Part shown: piece after piece, positions 42,050 to 49,741 of the stretch
Position numbering within the stretch: the stretch's first letter is position 1
How the letters are laid out: every line of letters begins with the position of its first letter
Assembly: GCA_947571135.1 (NCBI GenBank)
Contig: CANOWY010000002.1
Span: 69,569 to 119,309, forward strand
DNA length: 49,741 bases
Direction: 5' to 3'
Origin: an uncultured Mycoplasmatota bacterium
GTDB taxonomy: Bacteria > Bacillota_I > Bacilli_A > RF39 > UBA660
Program-made: the position numbers and the translations under genes
Notes under the pieces: model-generated
Seen by the model: the letters and a program-made list of their open reading frames with translations, nothing else
The model's database searches: none
Told to the model about the DNA's origin: nothing

Positions 42050-44122
42050 ATGGCAAGAGATGTTTCTATTGATAAATTAAGAAATTTTGGGATTATGGCT
42101 CATATCGACGCTGGTAAAACAACTACTACAGAAAGAGTTTTATTCCATACAGGAATTACTCATAAAATTGGAGAGACTCATGATGGAGAATCTCAAATGG
42201 ACTGGATGGATCAAGAAAAAGAAAGAGGTATTACAATTACTAGTGCAGCAACTACTGCACATTGGAAAGGATATCGTTTGAATATTATTGATACTCCAGG
42301 ACACGTAGACTTTACAATTGAAGTTCAAAGAAGTTTAAGAGTACTTGATGGAGCCGTTGCCTTAATTGATGCTCAAGCGGGTGTTGAACCTCAAACAGAA
42401 ACAGTTTGGAGACAAGCAAATGAATATAAAGTTCCAAGAATGATTTGTGCAAATAAAATGGACAAATTGGGAGCAGATTTCTACTTTAGTTTAGGAACTA
42501 TTAAAGATAGACTTGGCGCAAATGCTGCTGCTATTCAACTTCCTATTGGGGCAGAAAGCGAATTTAATGGAATTATTGATTTAGTTACAAGAAAAGCATA
42601 TCAATATGACGGTAAAGAAGCAGAAGAACCAATTGAAATTGAAATTCCTACTGATATGAAAGATAAAGTAGAAGAATATAGAAATATTTTAATTGAAGCT
42701 GTTGCTGATGCGGATGAAGAACTTATGATGGTTTATCTTGATGGACAAGAAATTACAGTAGATGTTTTAAAGGCTGCTATTAGACGTGCTACATTGTCTG
42801 TACAATTCTTCCCAGTATTATGTGCTACTGCTTTAGGAAATAAAGGTATTAAATTAATGCTTGATGCTGTTATTGATTATTTACCTGCACCAACGGATGT
42901 TGAAGCAATTGATTGTACCGATAAGTCTGGAAACGACGTAAAACGTCACCCAAGTGATTCTGAACCATTTACAGCACTTGCATTTAAAATCATGACAGAT
43001 CCATTTGTTGGAAGACTTTCTTTCTTCCGTGTGTATTCTGGAGTACTAAAAAGTGGTTCTTATGTTCTAAATTCAACAAAGGGTGAAAAAGAACGTATTG
43101 GACGAATACTTCAAATGCATGCAAATCAAAGAAAAGAAATTACAGAAGTATATGCTGGAGAAATTGCTGCTGCTGTAGGACTTAAAAATACAACAACTGC
43201 TGATACATTATGTGATGAAAAGAACTTCTGTATCATGAAAGGTATGGAATTTCCAGAACCAGTTATTGACATTGCAATTGAACCAAAAAGCAAAAATGAT
43301 CAAGACAAAATGGCAATTGCGATTGCAAAACTAGTTGAAGAAGATCCAACACTTCGTGTTAAAACGGATACTGAGACAGGTCAAACTGTTCTTTCAGGAA
43401 TGGGAGAATTACACTTAGACATTATCGTGGATCGTATGAAACGTGAATTTAATGTTGAATGTAACAAAGGTAGACCACAAGTTGCTTATCGTGAAACCAT
43501 TACGCAGGATGGTGAATGTGAAGGTAAGTACATTAAACAATCAGGTGGACGTGGACAATATGGACATGTTTGGGTTAAATTTGAACCAAATCCTGAAAAA
43601 GGATATGAATTTGTGGATGCAATCGTTGGTGGAGTTGTTCCTCGTGAATATATTCCAGTAACCGATAAGGGATTACAAGAAGCAATGGCTGGAGGAATAC
43701 TTGCAGGTTATCCACTAGTAGATGTTAAAGCAACGTTATTTGATGGATCTTACCATGATGTCGATTCAAGTGAAATGGCATTTAAGATTGCTGCATCTAT
43801 GGCTTTAAAAGAAGCAAAGAATAAATGTAAACCAGTTCTTCTAGAACCAATCATGAAAGTGGTTGTAGACGTTCCAGAAGAATATATGGGTAATGTAATG
43901 GGAGACCTTACAAGTCGTAGAGGACGTCCTATGGGACAAGAATCTATTGGTAATACTTTAAGAATTATTGCAATGGTACCACTTTCTGAAATGTTTGGTT
44001 ATGCAACAGATCTTCGAAGTAATACCCAAGGTCGTGGAAACTTCCAAATGGAAAAAGATCACTATGAAGAAGTTCCAAAATCAATTGCTGAAGAAATCAT
44101 AAAGAAAAACAGCGTTAACTAA
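42050..44122 (+). CDS. fusA: Elongation factor G
   Basis: Translocation GTPase. G1 [14 protein letters not shown]2 with [10 protein letters not shown]3 DTPGHVDF, G4 NKMD, followed by domains II-V ([13 protein letters not shown] in domain [11 protein letters not shown] in domain V). The length of 690 is normal. It starts ten bases after rpsG with GGAGGA upstream. No second copy is in the window. Confidence 0.97.
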   Translation: MARDVSIDKLRNFGIMAHIDAGKTTTTERVLFHTGITHKIGETHDGESQMDWMDQEKERGITITSAATTAHWKGYRLNIIDTPGHVDFTIEVQRSLRVLDGAVALIDAQAGVEPQTETVWRQANEYKVPRMICANKMDKLGADFYFSLGTIKDRLGANAAAIQLPIGAESEFNGIIDLVTRKAYQYDGKEAEEPIEIEIPTDMKDKVEEYRNILIEAVADADEELMMVYLDGQEITVDVLKAAIRRATLSVQFFPVLCATALGNKGIKLMLDAVIDYLPAPTDVEAIDCTDKSGNDVKRHPSDSEPFTALAFKIMTDPFVGRLSFFRVYSGVLKSGSYVLNSTKGEKERIGRILQMHANQRKEITEVYAGEIAAAVGLKNTTTADTLCDEKNFCIMKGMEFPEPVIDIAIEPKSKNDQDKMAIAIAKLVEEDPTLRVKTDTETGQTVLSGMGELHLDIIVDRMKREFNVECNKGRPQVAYRETITQDGECEGKYIKQSGGRGQYGHVWVKFEPNPEKGYEFVDAIVGGVVPREYIPVTDKGLQEAMAGGILAGYPLVDVKATLFDGSYHDVDSSEMAFKIAASMALKEAKNKCKPVLLEPIMKVVVDVPEEYMGNVMGDLTSRRGRPMGQESIGNTLRIIAMVPLSEMFGYATDLRSNTQGRGNFQMEKDHYEEVPKSIAEEIIKKNSVN

Positions 44123-44189
44123 AAATAATACTTGAAAAACATTCAAGCATTAGATAAAATAGAATAGTAAATTGAAAGGAGAAAAAACG

Positions 44190-45356
44190 ATGGCAAAAGA
44201 AAAATATGATCGTTCTAAAGAACACGTTAATATTGGTACTATTGGACACGTTGACCATGGTAAAACAACATTAACTGCTGCAATTACAAAATACTTTGGA
44301 AACTTTGTTGATTATGCTGATATCGACAAAGCACCAGAAGAAAGAGAAAGAGGTATTACTATTAATACTGCTCACGTTGAGTATGAAACTGAAAAACGTC
44401 ATTATGCTCACGTAGATTGTCCAGGACATGCTGACTATGTTAAAAACATGATTACTGGTGCTGCTCAAATGGATGGTGCTATCCTTGTAGTATCTGCTGC
44501 AGATGGACCAATGCCACAAACTAGAGAACATATCTTGTTATCTCGTCAAGTTGGTGTGCCTAAAATTGTTGTTTTCATGAATAAATGTGATCAAGTAGAT
44601 GATCCAGAATTATTAGATTTAGTAGAAATGGAAATTAGAGAATTATTAGGAGAATATAATTTCGATTCAGAATGTCCTATCGTCCGTGGATCTGCTCTTA
44701 AGGCTCTTGAAGGTGATGAAGCAAATGCTCAAGCTATTCGTGACTTAATGGCTGCTGTTGATGATTATATTGATTCACCAGTTCGTGATACGGATAAACC
44801 ATTCCTAATGAGTATTGAAGATGTATTCACAATTTCAGGACGTGGTACAGTTGTTACTGGTCGTGTTGAACGTGGACAATTAAATCTTAATGATGAAGTT
44901 GAAATCGTTGGTCTTAGAGATACAGCAAAAACTGTTTGTACAGGAATTGAAATGTTCAGAAAACAATTAGACTTTGCTCAAGCAGGAGATAACGCAGGAG
45001 TTCTTCTACGTGGTACTGCTCGTGATGAAGTAGAACGTGGTCAAGTTCTAGCTAAACCTGGAAGTGTTACTCCACATCATAAGTTTAAAGCTAGTGTTTA
45101 TGTATTAAGCAAAGAAGAAGGCGGACGTCATACTCCATTCTTCTCAAACTACAGACCTCAATTCTATTTCCGTACAACAGATGTTACTGGTGTTATTGAA
45201 CTTCCAAGTGGAGTTGAAATGGTAATGCCTGGTGATAATGTTGATATGACAGTAGAATTAATTGCTCCAGTTGCTCTTGAAAACGGTACAAAATTCTCTA
45301 TCCGTGAAGGTGGACGTACCGTTGGTGCTGGTGTAGTTTCTGAAATTATTGAATAA
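44190..45356 (+). CDS. tuf: Elongation factor Tu
   Basis: Delivers aminoacyl-tRNA to the ribosome. G1 [10 protein letters not shown]2 [16 protein letters not shown]3 [13 protein letters not shown]4 NKCD, then domains II and III ([32 protein letters not shown]). ATG at 44190 with AAAGGAG upstream is chosen over a start 18 bases earlier because [10 protein letters not shown] is the family N-terminus. 388 residues. Codon use differs slightly from neighbours (more CGT, GGT, CTT), as expected for a highly expressed gene. Confidence 0.97.
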   Translation: MAKEKYDRSKEHVNIGTIGHVDHGKTTLTAAITKYFGNFVDYADIDKAPEERERGITINTAHVEYETEKRHYAHVDCPGHADYVKNMITGAAQMDGAILVVSAADGPMPQTREHILLSRQVGVPKIVVFMNKCDQVDDPELLDLVEMEIRELLGEYNFDSECPIVRGSALKALEGDEANAQAIRDLMAAVDDYIDSPVRDTDKPFLMSIEDVFTISGRGTVVTGRVERGQLNLNDEVEIVGLRDTAKTVCTGIEMFRKQLDFAQAGDNAGVLLRGTARDEVERGQVLAKPGSVTPHHKFKASVYVLSKEEGGRHTPFFSNYRPQFYFRTTDVTGVIELPSGVEMVMPGDNVDMTVELIAPVALENGTKFSIREGGRTVGAGVVSEIIE

Positions 45357-45362
45357 TCAGTA

Positions 45363-45405
45363 AACCAATAAAAGTGGAAGTTTTCTTCTGCTTTTTCTTT
45401 TGGTT
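45363..45405 (+). terminator. Terminator after tuf
   Basis: AACCAA...TTGGTT outer stem with inner AAAGtGGAAG/CTTCtGCTTT. It lacks a long T-run at the end, so the call is moderate. Confidence 0.5.
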
Positions 45406-45450
45406 AAAATATGATATTATGAATAAGTAAAATAGTTGTAGGTGATTCGT

Positions 45451-46470
45451 ATGACAAAACGTAAAAAGAAAAAACATTTAAAAGCAACACCTTTCTTTTT
45501 GGTATTACTCTTAATTAGTCTAGGAATTTATTACGGTGTTCATTATATTCGAGAACAAGAGAATTTTCGAGTATTACTATTAAGAAATAAACAAAAAGAA
45601 GAAGAGGAAAGAATAAAGAAAGAACAAGAAATAAAGTATAATGATTGTCTTGCAAGGTCTTATACAGAAGCGGAATTGACAGATGAACTCCAGAATAAAA
45701 AGCAAGAAGTGAATAATTTAATTGTTAAGAATAATTATAAGACTTCGGTTTATTATGAAGATATAGTAACAGGTTTTACTTATACTTATAATCCATCTAC
45801 TGTTTATTATGGTGCCAGTTTAATAAAACTTGTAGATGCCTTATATTTAATTCATAAAGCAACTTTAGGTGAAATTAATTTAGATACTGAAACTATTACA
45901 TATAATGCTTCATACAAAAAGTCGTTTAGTAGTGGACTTGCTAAACATAACTATGGAGATAAAGTGACTCTTAGGGAACTTATTACTCATGCTATTTCTG
46001 TAAGTGATAATTCTGCTCATATGATGCTTTATGATTATATTGGTCGTGAAAATTTGAAAGCATATGGACAAAGTTTGGGTGGAAAGGTTATTATGACTGG
46101 TTCAGATAAATTTGGAAATCAAACAGCAGAGGATACAAATATGTATCTTAAAGAAGCATATAAAGTTATCACAGAAAATGAAGAATATGGGCCATTTTTA
46201 AAAGAAATTATGGATAATAATGAAAGGAATTCTTTTAATACAGAAATAGTAAAAATATACCATAAATATGGGGCGTGCGATCCTTATTACTATCATGATA
46301 TAGGATTAAGTTTAGAAGAACATCCTTATGCAATCTCTATTCTTACTTTGCATGAAAATAGTAATTATAAAGAAGTAATACAAAATGTTCATGCTAAAAT
46401 AATTGAGTTAAAAGATTTATTTTATGAAACTCGTGAAAATGCTTGTCATTTAGAGGTATATGGTAATTAA
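45451..46470 (+). CDS. Beta-lactamase-like serine hydrolase, membrane-anchored
   Basis: Basic N-terminus, membrane helix (about 13-32), charged coiled linker (KEEEERIKKEQE, about 48-62), then a class A beta-lactamase/penicillin-binding fold. The active site has Ser123-L-I-Lys126 (YGASLIKL) and the SDN motif (VSDNSAHMM, 185-187). A clear KTG triad is not obvious; HKYGACD near residue 270 may stand for it. Three cysteines are present. ATG at 45451 follows GTAGGTGATT. It may act on peptidoglycan rather than on antibiotics, as many such anchored proteins do. The gene stands alone, between tuf and an IS. Confidence 0.82.
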   Translation: MTKRKKKKHLKATPFFLVLLLISLGIYYGVHYIREQENFRVLLLRNKQKEEEERIKKEQEIKYNDCLARSYTEAELTDELQNKKQEVNNLIVKNNYKTSVYYEDIVTGFTYTYNPSTVYYGASLIKLVDALYLIHKATLGEINLDTETITYNASYKKSFSSGLAKHNYGDKVTLRELITHAISVSDNSAHMMLYDYIGRENLKAYGQSLGGKVIMTGSDKFGNQTAEDTNMYLKEAYKVITENEEYGPFLKEIMDNNERNSFNTEIVKIYHKYGACDPYYYHDIGLSLEEHPYAISILTLHENSNYKEVIQNVHAKIIELKDLFYETRENACHLEVYGN

Positions 46471-46481
46471 AAAAGTGCTAG

Positions 46482-46510
46482 TTTTTGAAGTTGTCAATAA
46501 AAAGTAGACA
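46482..46510 (+). repeat. IS left inverted repeat
   Basis: 29-bp end, matching the right end at 24 positions, including the outer 13 and inner 7 bases. Confidence 0.8.
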
Positions 46511-46521
46511 CTAAAAAAGTA

Positions 46522-47380
46522 TTATTGAAACCCTAGTTGAGTTCTATACTCAATTGGGGTTTTATAATTTAGGACATAACTTGGTCGATAATTATTATGA
46601 TTATCAATAATAGCATTAATATATTCTTCAACAGTTACATAATCATTTTGATTAAAATCAATATACATTTCTTTCTTTAACCATCCCGTTTTTAGATTCA
46701 ATTATCGGATTATCTGTTGGAGTTCCTATTCTCGACATCGATCTAGTTATGGTATAATCTTTGTGTACTTGAGAAAGTGCAATTGATGAGTATATGATTC
46801 CTTGATCGCTATGCATAATCGTATCTTGAGATTTATATCCTCTTTTTATTTTATTTTCTAGCATACTTTCTAAAGTTAATTTGTGATTTATTGGATTACT
46901 AAAGTGCAAGAATGGTTTAACATTAGAATCTATTATTTCATCATTAAAAACATCAATATAATATATCCAATCATATCTTTGATTTTTAAATGAAATCACA
47001 GTAGTATCTGTTACAACTTTTTCTAATGGTCTAGTAGTTTTCCAATTACCATTAATCAAATTTGGATATTTGATTAATTCTTCTCCCTTTGTATATTTTT
47101 TATAATGTTTAGTTTTACTTCTTATCTTTAATATCTTACATACTTTATGTATTAGATTATCTGATACATACCATCCTGTTTTTCTACGAATTATTGCATT
47201 TATTCTACGATATCCATAACTTGGTTTCTTTTGATGAATATCTCTAATTAATTCTTCTAAATCTCTTCGATTTATTTCATATCTATTTAAAACATCTTTT
47301 GTTTTTAACCATTTATAATATCCACTTCTTGATATATTCATTACCTCACATAAAGACTTAATAGAAAAATATTTACTCAA
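46522..47380 (-). pseudogene. IS3-family transposase (OrfB), frameshifted
   Basis: HTH_21-type start (FSIKSLCEVMNISRSGYYKWL), then KPSYGYRRINAIIRRKTG and the DDE integrase core: first Asp in VVTDTTV, second in IMHSDQG, Glu in NPIIESKNG. After MVK the frame stops at RNVY, but the next frame continues with KKEMYIDFNQNDYVTVEEYI and ends NYRPSYVLNYKTPIEYRTQLGFQ, the usual IS3 C-terminus. A +1 frameshift in an A/G-rich stretch near 46680 separates the two. The start is TTG at 47380, with TATAAT and GGAGAGGG upstream but no orfA. The copy is probably inactive unless ribosomes slip. Confidence 0.82.
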
Positions 47381-47481
47381 TATTTCTACGGTTTCAAATT
47401 CTTTTTGTTTTATTTCTTGAATATTACAACTGAACCCTCTCCTTTATTTTATTATAGCAAAAAATGCAGACACTTTTTTTA

Positions 47482-47510
47482 TGTCTACATTTATCTTACA
47501 ACTTCAAAAA
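47482..47510 (-). repeat. IS right inverted repeat
   Basis: Complement of the left end. Its outer base touches the stop codon of the FemAB-type gene. Confidence 0.8.
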
Positions 47511-48755
47511 TTAGTATTTTTTTATATTTTTTTTATTGAATATTTTGGCTAAAATTCCTCTTTTTGATAAAAAATTATAAATGCGATGGTTGATTACTAA
47601 ATCATATTCTCCAATAAATTCATATACTTTTGGTTTAAATCCTAATTTAAATTTATTTAATCCATAATAAGGATTATCTTTAGAGAAATCTCCTGTCATT
47701 CCGTTTAAATCTGCAAAGGTATAATATTTTTTATATAATTCTAATATTTTGTAATGTAAAAAATAATTCGGATTAAATCTTTTATATTTTGGATCATATC
47801 CACTTATAGCAAGAGTAATTCGATTTTTATATTTAATGATTATGGCTCCAGCAATATATATTTTTTTCCCCTTTTTGCTAAGATTTTGAGCATCTAACCA
47901 ATCATTTTTGTATGCCAGTAATTTTTTATCTGCATGCATTTTAATATTTGAATTTTTTATAGTATTATTTTTGGCTAATTCTTTAGTTAAAAAATCGTTT
48001 CTTTTTAATTCTTCTTCGTAGATTGTTTTTGCTTGATATAAAAATTCATCTGTGTCTATACTTACTAGAAGTAAATCCATGTTATGAAAGTCATTGCTTA
48101 TTTTATAATATTTTTTGTAGTATAAAGATTCTTCAGTTCCTTTTTTCTTTATAAAGTTATATAAAATATCTATTCCGCCGTAATCGCCAACTTCTAAAGT
48201 TAATCCTTTTTTTATGCCTCTTTTAATTTTATTACGTGTGTTTTTTTCTAAGTTGTCTAAAAAAAACTTTTTTAAGTTTATTATTCCGTTATATCTAGGT
48301 ATTAGGGATTCAAAATATAAGTTATCTTTTAGTTTTATATAGCCTAAATTTATTAAATTGTTTTTTATTTCTATATTTTGATTGTACGTTTTTTCAAAAG
48401 TTTTTGTATTGATTTCAGCAACCGCAATTTCAGGGTTTATTTTAATAAATACAAGTTTTTTTTGGTAAAATTCAATAATTTTTTCAGTAAATATTTTTAA
48501 AAGTTCAGGGTTAAAATAGTCTATAATAAATCCTTTTGGGGCATATCCATATTTAAAAAAGGAGGTTAATTTTTTTATTAATATTAAAGAGGCACCACGT
48601 ATATTTTTATATTCATCTATGAGTCCTACAAATTCAAAAGCAAATTCATTTTGGCTCATTACTAAAGCATATTCATATGTTTGGTAATAATTTCCTAATA
48701 TGTTGTTTTCGACAAATGATTCAAATTCTTGTTTAGTTAAATTTTTTATATACAT
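47511..48755 (-). CDS. FemAB-type peptidoglycan aminoacyltransferase
   Basis: FemA/FemX-like protein that adds amino acids from aminoacyl-tRNA to the peptidoglycan stem peptide to build cross-bridges. Two GNAT-like halves: YYQTYEYALVMSQNEF, GASLILIKK and YAPKGFIIDY in the first, and GAIIIKYKNRITLAISGYDP, NYFLHYKILELYK and DLNGMTGDF in the second. A helical arm (about 225-275, EEELKRNDFLTKELAKN) matches the coiled-coil arm of FemA. 414 residues, normal. The stop codon abuts the IS end; pre-insertion sequence would give a TAG at the same place, so the protein end is unaffected. Confidence 0.88.
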   Translation of the reverse strand: MYIKNLTKQEFESFVENNILGNYYQTYEYALVMSQNEFAFEFVGLIDEYKNIRGASLILIKKLTSFFKYGYAPKGFIIDYFNPELLKIFTEKIIEFYQKKLVFIKINPEIAVAEINTKTFEKTYNQNIEIKNNLINLGYIKLKDNLYFESLIPRYNGIINLKKFFLDNLEKNTRNKIKRGIKKGLTLEVGDYGGIDILYNFIKKKGTEESLYYKKYYKISNDFHNMDLLLVSIDTDEFLYQAKTIYEEELKRNDFLTKELAKNNTIKNSNIKMHADKKLLAYKNDWLDAQNLSKKGKKIYIAGAIIIKYKNRITLAISGYDPKYKRFNPNYFLHYKILELYKKYYTFADLNGMTGDFSKDNPYYGLNKFKLGFKPKVYEFIGEYDLVINHRIYNFLSKRGILAKIFNKKNIKKY

Positions 48756-48781
48756 GTTGCTTCCCTCATTTACGAGAATTT

Positions 48782-48810
48782 ATTATAACTTCAATTTAAT
48801 TACTTTTCAA
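48782..48810 (-). promoter_or_regulatory. Promoter of the FemAB-type gene
   Basis: Minus strand: TTGAAA (48810-48805), 17-base spacer, TATAAT (48787-48782). Confidence 0.7.
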
Positions 48811-48829
48811 GAGTATTGTTTTTTCTTTA

Positions 48830-48859
48830 TTTACTCTTGCCATTTATTTGTAGTATACT
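48830..48859 (+). promoter_or_regulatory. Promoter of disrupted surface gene
   Basis: TTTACT (48830-48835), 18-base spacer, TATACT (48854-48859), 30 bases before the start at 48889. Confidence 0.6.
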
Positions 48860-48888
48860 CTAATAAAATATAGAGGAGGATATGAAAA

Positions 48889-49656
48889 ATGAAAAAGAAA
48901 ATAAAAATTCTTCCAACCAGAAAACTTCTGGGGGTGGGGTATATTAAGTAAGGACCCAGGAGGATTAAAACAGTTTACTAAAAATAAAAAACAAAAGAAA
49001 ATAGTTATAGGGAGTTTAGTTGTATTATTATTATTAATAGGTTGTATTACGTTATATAAAACCTATGCGTTTTATGAAGAAAAGAAAGAATTTAATGTTT
49101 TAAAAGGTAAAATCCCAGAATTTAAAGAAGGAGATATTCAACTAAGTGTATGTATAGATAATGAAAGAGTAGAAAGTATTCCTGAGAAAGGAAATTATTT
49201 AGTAGATGTATCTTGTGATAAAGGAGCAAAAGGAAGTTGGGACTATAGTAAGTGGAGTGTATCTGTAACTAGCTTTGTTACTAAAACAAAATGTGATGTG
49301 AAGTTTACTTCTGCCAGTGAAAGAAAAGAGTGTTGAAATCAAATCCTATTTCTTTGTATAAAAGTCCTGTTAGTGGTACTGAAGAATATAAGCGTACTTT
49401 AACATTTGATTTTTCTGATGTAGAAGGTTATGAATATTTTACTGTAGACCATTTTGTTTCGTATATGAAATTTCAGTTGAAAGTTGGTAGTGGGAATGGT
49501 TATGGCTGGCTTTATGGTAATTATACTCATGTAGATCAATATGATTCAAATACTGGAATCGTAACAGTTTCTTATGTATATACGACTAAATATCTTGCTT
49601 TAGAAACAGTTGATAGGGATTACACTGAACTTTGTTTTGAAGTCTTTTATTTTTAA
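48889..49656 (+). pseudogene. Exported family protein, disrupted at a G-rich tract
   Basis: ATG at 48889 follows GAGGAGG. The first 14 codons (MKKKIKILPTRKLL) lead into GGGGGTGGGG (48939-48948); this frame stops seven codons later. The +1 frame continues with SKDPGGLKQFTKN, IVIGSLVVLLLLIGCITLYK, TYAFYEEKKEFNVLKG and the two-cysteine module. A second, opposite frameshift near 49325 (AAAGAAAAGAG) leads to a C-terminal domain like that of the protein at 24901 (LTFDFSDVEGYEYFTVDHF). The same +1 offset at the same place as in the gene at 38746 is notable. With two shifts it is more likely a true pseudogene, although promoter and binding site are good. Confidence 0.72.
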
Positions 49657-49741
49657 GAAATATCTGAGGTTGAATAAGTAAAACTTTATTAATTAACGCG
49701 TTGTGCTAGTTAAAATTCAAAATATTGGATATTTTAGTGGA
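49657..49741. other. Right edge, nothing recognised
   Basis: 85 AT-rich bases with no open frame, hairpin or promoter that I can support. Confidence 0.6.

Larger units (their letters stand above)
46482..47510. mobile_element. Short IS3-family element, 1.03 kb
   Basis: Terminal inverted repeats of 29 bp (24 matching): left 46482-46510 starts TTTTTGAAGTTGT and ends GTAGACA; right 47482-47510 is its complement. Flanks are CTAG on the left and TTAG on the right, an imperfect target duplication. Only the second IS3 frame (orfB) is present; the roughly 100 bases before it are too short for orfA. It inserted between two convergent genes. Confidence 0.8.

Noticed and set aside
45451..46470. Antibiotic-resistance beta-lactamase
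   Set aside because: Membrane anchor, coiled linker and missing clear KTG triad argue for a wall-related serine hydrolase; resistance cannot be claimed.

Overview
The window comes from an AT-rich, low-GC Bacillota genome. TGG encodes Trp and TGA is used as a stop, so this is the standard bacterial code. Gene content and the small-genome flavour (many short exported proteins, SpaA-type pilin, degenerate GGDEF protein, interrupted ribosomal operons) fit an uncultured gut Bacilli lineage such as RF39; that placement is inference.

Region by region. (1) 1-~5125: the right part of an integrated mobile element: the 3' end of an McrC-like restriction gene, small hypothetical genes, a likely structured RNA or oriT locus with its own promoter and terminator, a divergent XRE repressor/winged-helix control region, and a large serine recombinase. 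Its right end cuts a host LysM amidase gene (5111-6292) just before the first catalytic His codon. (2) 6.4-10 kb: a restriction-modification island (PD-(D/E)XK-like protein, type II REase-like protein, C5-cytosine methyltransferase). (3) 10-16.7 kb: cell-wall hydrolase, tRNA-Trp, a DUF2975/XRE/DUF4153 membrane module, a CmpB-like membrane protein, a thioester-domain SpaA adhesin with a sortase, and a HAD nucleotidase. (4) 16.9-24.3 kb: three helical-repeat genes of unknown role, pcrA, a nucleotidyltransferase and ligA. (5) 24.3-29.2 kb: an XRE-controlled surface protein and an envelope operon with a degenerate GGDEF protein and YihY. (6) 29.5-45.4 kb: the conserved rlmB-sigH-secE-nusG / rplK-rplA-rplJ-rplL / rpsL-rpsG-fusA-tuf series. 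It is broken by surface-protein cassettes after nusG, after rplL and before rpsL, and rpoB/rpoC are absent from their usual place. (7) 45.4-49.7 kb: a beta-lactamase-like serine hydrolase, a short IS3-family element, a FemAB-type transferase and another disrupted surface protein.

The most unusual content is a dispersed family of five paralogous exported proteins (24901, 32316, 37195, 38746, 48889) plus one decayed relic. All share an N-terminal membrane segment followed by a near-invariant TFA-x-YEEKKEFNVL-x-G block that resembles the camelysin/TasA signal region, and then diverge completely (short fold, 421-residue domain, BspA-like repeats, glycine-rich ALK-like domain). Three are each paired with their own divergent small XRE regulator, with palindromic operators placed on the promoter. 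The other two lack a repressor. They carry instead a longer N-terminus encoding ILPT...LGxG over a G-rich tract, and in both the downstream protein is out of frame by exactly +1 at that tract. One tract is a pure run of ten G, a classical phase-variation substrate. This looks like a surface-antigen system with two control modes: a dedicated repressor or frame switching.
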